Below the pieces are notes generated by a model, which saw only the letters and a program-made list of their open reading frames with translations, was not told the DNA's origin and searched no databases. This document shows, in pieces, positions 57,997 through 64,000 of a DNA stretch of 64,000 bases (positions are counted from its first letter, which is position 1; each line of letters begins with the position of its first letter). Origin of the DNA: Gnetum montanum (taxonomy: Eukaryota; Streptophyta; Gnetopsida; Gnetales; Gnetaceae); assembly GCA_015680685.1 (NCBI GenBank), contig MNCI01028403.1, forward strand, positions 794,295-858,294. Reading direction: 5' to 3'. Made by a program: the position numbers and the translations under genes.

Positions 57997-58920
57997 TGAT
58001 GAACCATATTTTATTTGCATTTGATATCAGATCCTTGATATCAGATACTTGATATCGGGGCCCANCTTTGATATCAGATCCTTGATATCAGATACTTGAT
58101 ATCGGGGCCCAAGAAGCAATGTTGGATATTTGATATTGCAAGATGTGTGTTCGTCTATAAGTATAGTGTTTGGGTGCATGATTTGGGCATAATTTTTGTA
58201 ATAGCATAGTAGAGCTCTTACAATTTCTTTTCTTCAAAGTTAGAATATTTTGCAAAGTGCCCATAGTAGGATTCATTGAGTATATGGATCTTTATTTGAC
58301 CACCGTTATACCTGAGAATGGAAGTGTGTGCAATAATAAAGATGAGCTTTTTGATAAACCTTGTAACAACTTGGCTAGATTACTTATTTTATTTATGCTT
58401 TAATGTTTTCTAAAATTTTCATTAATTCTTCCAATTAATTGAGCTAAATTAGGCTAAGAGAACTTAGCTATGTTAAACAACAACAAATTAAGCAAATAAG
58501 TAAGACTACTTCAAGCTTGGGCATAATGCTTGGTAATCCTAGCAATGCTTAACATTTGGTAATCCAGTAGTATTATATGTGTTTAGGATGTGTATAGAAA
58601 GTGGGACTAGATGATTATGTTAAGATTAGTTAGAGATTAATGAGTTAGTTAGATTAAATTAGATGTTAAATTACTTCATTCCTTTATTTTAAGCACCAAG
58701 GACATAAACATAAAAAGTGATAAAAATCATGTGCCTCAACTACAGTTAACCATACAACTAACCTCCACAAGTGTATGTGGAAAGAAAATGATTGTAACAA
58801 TTAGATTTCACATCTTGAAGCCATTGTATTTAAGAACTTAAGGTCTATAGAATTTAACTAGATCATACGTGAACCCTTGTGATTTATATGGTTGAGAGTA
58901 GGCGTAGCTGCTGCTCATCA
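57997..58920 (+). repeat. 5' LTR of copy I
   Basis: About 924 bp, TGATGAACC...CTCATCA. GATATCAGATC-type repeats in the U3 tip are artificially doubled around the N at 58065. TATAAGTA at 58156-58163. AATAAAGATGAGCTTTTTG block near 58337. Confidence 0.85.
58018..58111. repeat. About 46-bp direct duplication around a single N (58065)
   Basis: 58018-58064 and 58066-58111 match almost completely around one N. Likely an assembly join inside the U3 palindrome array. Confidence 0.75.
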
Positions 58921-58921
58921 T

Positions 58922-58939
58922 TGGTATTATTTTTGGGGA
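58922..58939 (+). promoter_or_regulatory. Primer binding site of copy I (eroded tRNA-Asp)
   Basis: TGGTATTATTTTTGGGGA, keeping both ends of the tRNA-Asp match. Confidence 0.6.
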
Positions 58940-59084
58940 CCTTTAGTTTGTTATTAGTGCTATCTAGGATTTAGTAAAAAATTATTTAACATCATTGGAA
59001 CAAATCCTAAAGTCATATCATGCCTCAAAATAACTACAATAAATATAAGAAAGAACACTGTATTTTTCTGTATTTTAATATAAG

Positions 59085-61420
59085 ATGTCTTTTTCTTATA
59101 GGAGTGATTCTCCATGCAAGTCTAGTTGAGTAAATAAATAGTTTCCCTAGTAATACAGAGTGGCATATGCTCATACTGATGAGTATGTACCCAATTTCAC
59201 CTTCATCCTACACCCGGATGAGTCGTGAGATATGGAGGATAACATTGTGTTGCCACCTGATCGATCCATTCCGATGATGCTCTAACAAACTCTTATGCAG
59301 TTAGGCATCCAGGGACTTCATGTTGAATATGTTGTGTAGGCTAGTGATGCCAGGGATTACCATCCCACCGATGCACAACACCTAAAATATTGACAACTAG
59401 AGCATCATTATGAATTAATGAAGGGGAAGTGGTCCAATGATTTCCTATTTCTTATATACCAAAAAGAAGATGGAGAATCCTTCTCTAGGGGTTTTTCATA
59501 TAGAGAGACTTCTCTCTTTGACTTCAATTAAGGAGATCAAAACTAGAACATGTAGTTCATAATACATAACCTTGGTTCTAGAAAAAATGGATCCCATGAC
59601 AAAGAAGATTCCAAGGAGGAGAGTTACAGCAAGGGTGCAGCTAAGTAGCATGATCATGATCATGGCTGCAACCATCAAAGAGGGGTTGGTAGGCATCATG
59701 ATGGTGCTAGTCCTTCTTCCTTTTCACCTTTACCATCATCTTCTTCCTCTTTTGGCTTTAAATGCAACTGTAGGGGGTGTGCTCATGATGGAGGTGACCA
59801 ATAGGACCAAGATGACTATAGGAACCATCAGGAAAGTCAAGGTCTAGGGTGCTAGCATTCAAGAAAGGTCCATCACCACAAACAAAGGGGTAGTAGAGAG
59901 TATCATAGGCACCAAGCTCATGGCTATAGTGAGCCATTACTCACTACTTGGAGCATGTTGAATGTCATAGAGGTGATGGGAATTCCTATAAGGCACATAA
60001 AGGATAGTTAAATAAAGAGGCTAGACATGAACAATATTCTCAAATTCAAAGGAGGAGATAACTTAGATCCACAAAATCATCTACAAGATTTTCACAATGC
60101 CTATGCCTTGCAAAATATAGAAAACGAGTAGCAAAAGCTTAAGTTATTTTCTAGAACATTCAACAAAGAAGCAGAAAGTTGGTACTGGTCCTTAGAATCC
60201 AAATCCATAAGACAATGGAGTAGAATGCTTGAACTGTTCAATGAAAAATATCAGGTGTACTCCTAAGTTTCTAACTTGAGGAGGCAGATCTAAGAAGGGA
60301 AATAAGGGACACATGAGTCCTTTGATGTCACCATGGGTAGATATTACTCCTTATCACACCAATGCCCTAGCCATGGTTACTCTCAGTAGAAAAACCTTTG
60401 TCATATCATAGAAGGGCTCGAATAAAAAATAAGGGAAAATCTTGGAGTCTACACCTAAAGGTAATTTTCAAAATTAATAGCCCATCAAATACAATGATTG
60501 ATCAAGCAAGTAGCAAAAAATGTAGAAGAGCTGAGGAAATGAGAAAGTGTAGAATAATATAATAAGGTTAATTCCATTAGAAAGAGAGAGTTTTGATTCT
60601 ATGATAGTAAGGAGGAATCATCACTTGATATGATGGTGAACCAAAAAGCCTTGCCAATTCAAAAATTTACCTTTGAAATTTTGGCTAAGGTAGATTAGTT
60701 ATGGGACTATATGGATAGTAGATTTCAAGTTTTTTAAAAAATTGTTGAAAAGTCCAAAGAACAACATAGTAATCATGATCAGAGGAGGCAGGAAGAAGCT
60801 AAACATGTCTACCAAAGGAATAAGGGAAAATCTAATATAGTAGAAGAAGTTGTGGAGATTGAATCAAATGATGATGGTGGGTGTAACATCTACCATTATG
60901 AACATCCTAGGGGATGTTGCCCCATTATGTCACACTTGCAAGAATCTAAAGTGTATGCTCTAAATCCTAGTCTAGTAAGAAAGTAAGCACTTAGAAGATT
61001 ACCTTATCCTTAAGTTAATCCTAGGTAGTTCCATCAACAATAAACCCACTATCCAAGTGGAGCTCCACCCCAATCATATGAGCAGTACCAGTAGTGGCAA
61101 CACTCACAGTCATGGGGGATACCACCATAAAGGTATCAGTACCCTTATCGACAACTAAACCCATATATATACTATGTTTAGTAGCCCATTTCTCTACATG
61201 ACTCTTCCTGTCATGCCACTTTCCAACATCACTAATAACCCCTAGAGTATTATAGAACTCATTCTCTATCTACTAAGGGGTAAACCCCACATCCATATTA
61301 TCTTCCTCATCCTTTTTCATATGTCCCTACACCCTCAACTTAGTTACCACCTACTCCATTAATGCAAGGAGAAATTCCACCTCAGTTGCAACAATGTAAT
61401 GTAACAAGGGCTATCAACTT
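59085..61420 (+). pseudogene. Gag of copy I
   Basis: The ATG at 59085 begins MSFSYRSDSPCKSS. It continues YRVAYAHTDEYVPNFTFILH, a His/Ser-rich linker (KNGSHDKEDSKEE; GCNHQRGVGRHHDGASPSS), the Gag domain at 60020-60470 (KLKLFSRTFNKEAESWYWSL; YYSLSHQCPSHGYSQ), and a zinc-knuckle remnant at 60882-60920 (CNIYHYEHPRGCC) lacking the second Cys. Stops are scattered. The tail to about 61420 is Pro/Tyr-rich. Confidence 0.8.
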
Positions 61421-61559
61421 AAAACTATCTCATTAACTAAGTGGTTTGGAAACTAGATCATTAAAAAAACATTTCTTTCAAGTAAACCCTTACATACACC
61501 TATTTCCAGAAACCTTTCTTTTCCATCTCCTCTACATCTAATTCAAATCAAACACCTCC

Positions 61560-62060
61560 CAAAGTGCATACCATCATGTTAGCTCATGCAGTAACTAACT
61601 AGATAAAGGCTAGCCACCTTCCTGGGAAACTATCTAATTCTAAAAGTTCCCTTATTTACATTCAAATCGCTAGGAATGAGCTTTGCAAACCTTTTCTAGA
61701 TTTAGTTCTTGGTGTTACTTTGATTTTCCATGAGATGTATAAAGCATGGAACTTGCCTCCACTCAAAAAGAGCAACATCTATCTCGAGTTGGCTAATCAG
61801 TACATCACTATTTCATTGGGACTAGTGGAGGAAATTATGATAACTATTTGTCGATGGTCCTACCCTATCAATTTCCTAGTGATCTAAGTGGACAATTGCA
61901 AGGGGGAGTTCCCAATAATTGTGGAAAGGGCTTGGTTGAGCATTGTTGATCCAAAATTGGGCATCAGAGATCTTTTCCTCAAAATCTCTAAAGAAAATGC
62001 TTTTGGAAATATCGAGAGGAAGAGAGTTCCATGAATCATGTATAGTGATATAGGATGTAA
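61560..62060 (+). pseudogene. Protease region of copy I
   Basis: The active site is eroded to PFLDLVLGVTLIF; after it MYKAWNLPPLKKSNIYLELA and FPIIVERAWLSIVDPKLGI. Only the first Asp of the triad remains. Confidence 0.75.
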
Positions 62061-62079
62061 CTGTGTGTAGAAACTATGG

Positions 62080-62590
62080 ATTATTAGTAGTGTATCTATC
62101 AAAGAATGTAGTCAGTATACCGATATATCAAAAATTTAAAGGTGCTTATATGTAGTAGTCACAAAATAGGAGGGCACCTAGTGGTTGACAACTGGTCATG
62201 GAACTAGCATACTTTGCATGAAACCTAATGAGAGCCTAACATGTTCCTATGTAGAAGGCATGTATGAACTAGATTAAGTTCATTACCAACTCTCTAATAA
62301 TATAAATGATGATACCTATTGGGAAGATTTGAAAATTCTTGAAAATTTTAAATAAGAACCCTTTGATTTAAAAACTCTACCTACTAGTATGGAATATGCA
62401 TTTTTGAAAAATGAGAAGCTAATAATAATCAATGAAAATCTTGCTCCAGAACAAAAATAGATGCTATTGAATATGGTCAACAAATGGCCAACAACCTTTG
62501 CTTGATCATATCCTAAACTCACAGGGATTGTTCCTAGGGTATGCCAATATTGTATTTACATTAATCTGGCCATGAAACCCATGAGTTAGC
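62080..62590 (+). pseudogene. PR-RT linker of copy I
   Basis: Matches the linker of B and H: MEYAFLKNEKLIIINENLAP at 62390-62450, then MVNKWPTTFA and SYPKLTGIVPRVCQYC. Confidence 0.65.
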
Positions 62591-63264
62591 CACAACAATG
62601 ATTAAATTCCAAATTGAAGTAGATCATCAAATAGAAAATCAAACAACTCCTCCAGGCAATATTTATCTATCCTATTATGGATAGTGAGTGGGTTAGTCCT
62701 TTGTGATTGTTCCAAAGAAAGGTGGCAAGTGGTAGGTCTACATCAATTTTTAGTTGTTAAATATGGAAACATTCAAAGATCACTTTCCATTACCATTTTT
62801 GGATCAGGTGTTGGACACCATATCTAGGCATTTGTATTATAGTTTTCTAGGTGGTTATAGTGGCTATAACCAAATCCAGATCACACTAGAGGATTAGGCC
62901 AAAACAACACTTACGAGTCCTTGGGAGACTTTTGCATATCAAAAGATGCCATTTGGCCTATGTAATGCCCCTACCACATTCTAATGCTTGGTCTTATGCA
63001 TTTTTTAGTAGTAGATTGGTAGTGATATGGAAGTCCTCATGGATGACTTATCCACCTATGGACCTTTATTTGAGCAAGCCTTGGACTATCTTAAGCAAGT
63101 GTTTAAAAGATATGTGGAGACTAATCTTCAACTCAATTAGCATAAGAGTCATCTAATGATCTAGAAGGGCATTGTATTGGGGCACAAAGTTTCACAAGAA
63201 AGGATTGAGGTCCATCCTAAAAAGATAAGGGTTACCAAAGGAATTACCTATTAACCAAAAATTA
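62591..63264 (+). pseudogene. Reverse transcriptase of copy I (truncated)
   Basis: IFIYPIMDSEWVSP (about 62660-62700), a decayed fingers and palm, YQKMPFGLCNAPTTF (62937-62982), and the catalytic loop VLMDDLSTYG (63030-63060), which keeps both Asp. It ends in the connection region at about 63260. Confidence 0.8.
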
Positions 63265-64000
63265 TTATTGGAGTTATAATTACCAATTACCCTAACCCAA
63301 TGTGCGCACCTACTCTCTCTTGCATAATTCTCCTTCAATAGAAACTCTCCTCTTCTTCTCCTGGATGGATGCATACCTGATTAGAGAGATCTAAAATCCT
63401 AGAAAGCTTTATATTTTCCTTCCTAGATGTTTCCCAAAGGATTTAGAGTCTTTCAAATGTTTCCTAATCAAAATTCCACATTGGAAATTTTTCTTCTTAT
63501 CGACATAGACTTCTTTAGTTTCATGTAGACATCTTCTATGAAAGCCCTACTCTCAAGAAGGATGTCTACTATTTTTGGTAAATGTCTCCTTTAGAGTTGG
63601 GACATCTCCAGTTTAGAGAAGATGTATCTAGAGATATGTCTATCTTTCTAGGAAGACATCTCTTTTTCAAGTGCCAAAGATAAAAATTCTCATTTTGATG
63701 TTGGAAACCTTGGAATGCCTCCCAACAAGTTCCCATAGATCCCAAAACCTCCTAAACTCATCAAAATAAGCCAAAAAACCTTCAAACATGAAGAAACNAA
63801 AAACCTCCTAAACTCATCAAAATAAGCCAAAAAACCTTCAAACATGAAGAAACATCCAAGAATCATCAACATAAAAATTCAACACAAGAAGATACACAAA
63901 ATATAGACACACATGTCTAGATCATCTCCAAGCACAAAACCTACAAAAACAAGGACAAGGGAATCAGAAGAGATGTTCCTACACTAGAAAGTATGTCGAA
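63265..64000. other. Unassigned sequence at right edge, with short palindromic motifs
   Basis: Abruptly follows RT of copy I. It holds a cluster of AGACATCT/GATGTCT-like motifs between about 63515 and 63665. It could be the LTR of another element inserted in copy I, but no LTR end is certain. No reading frame recognised. Confidence 0.35.
63744..63852. repeat. About 54-bp direct duplication around a single N (63798)
   Basis: 63744-63797 and 63799-63852 match around one N apart from one extra A; likely an assembly join. Confidence 0.8.

Larger units (their letters stand above)
57997..63264 (+). mobile_element. Copy I: plus-strand Athila-like element, 3' part missing
   Basis: 5' LTR, PBS, gag, PR and the first two thirds of RT in order. 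Near 63260 the sequence leaves the RT alignment abruptly (after the match to RT connection sequence) and does not return within the window. It may be interrupted by another insertion, with the rest beyond the right edge, or deleted. Confidence 0.8.

Noticed and set aside
1-64000. Host protein genes, tRNA, rRNA, CRISPR or bacterial operon features
   Set aside because: Nothing was seen that is not explained by retroelements, apart from the two unassigned stretches. The tRNA-Asp matches are 18-base primer sites only, not tRNA genes.

Overview
This window looks like intergenic heterochromatin from a large plant nuclear genome. It is AT-rich and holds no recognisable host gene, tRNA or rRNA. Essentially all of it is decayed Ty3/gypsy LTR retrotransposon sequence nested inside other copies. 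Primer binding sites (PBS) matching the 3' end of tRNA-Asp, the gag-PR-RT-RNaseH-IN order without a chromodomain, RT/RNase H signatures such as GLCNAP and TTEKEL, and a long 3' region after integrase all point to the Athila/Tat lineage, closest to Athila. The size and age of the copies would suit a gymnosperm or another giant plant genome, but that is only an inference.

Layout. The oldest copy, G (minus strand, 4731-56759), is the scaffold. It was broken by copy A (minus, 1-4730, runs off the left edge) in its 3' LTR; copy B (minus, 6330-15754) inside a 3' coiled-coil ORF; copy C (minus, 19015-41081) in its 3' region; copy D (minus, 41847-48345) in the T-rich tract after integrase; and a roughly 1.1 kb solo-LTR-like insertion (50649-51774) in RT. 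Copy C was itself split by copy H (plus, 24086-33929). The nesting is therefore three deep. The C insertion has a perfect 5-bp target duplication (ATAGT); B, D and H have 4-of-5 matches. A further plus-strand copy, I (57997 to about 63264), lies at the right and is cut off in RT. Two stretches, 56760-57996 and 63265-64000, could not be assigned.

Biology. B, C, G and H carry gag, protease, RT and integrase remnants, all with stops and frameshifts; nothing is intact. A and D carry only gag and protease and share the same deletion junction, as expected of a non-autonomous subfamily mobilised by relatives. C and G have an extra ORF of about 750-790 codons (ORF3) in the position where Athila elements carry env-like genes; it reads mainly as coiled coil. 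B and D instead have a short conserved tryptophan-rich ORF there, and H has an eroded version. All integrases that can be read have Lys at the position of the catalytic Glu. The copies with a readable 3' region carry up to three polypurine-tract-like motifs. The U3 tips carry palindromic repeat arrays whose sequence differs by subfamily.

Assembly. One 334-base N gap and seven single-N joins are present. Six of the seven single Ns are flanked by near-identical direct copies of about 40-70 bp, which are likely unmerged contig ends rather than biology.
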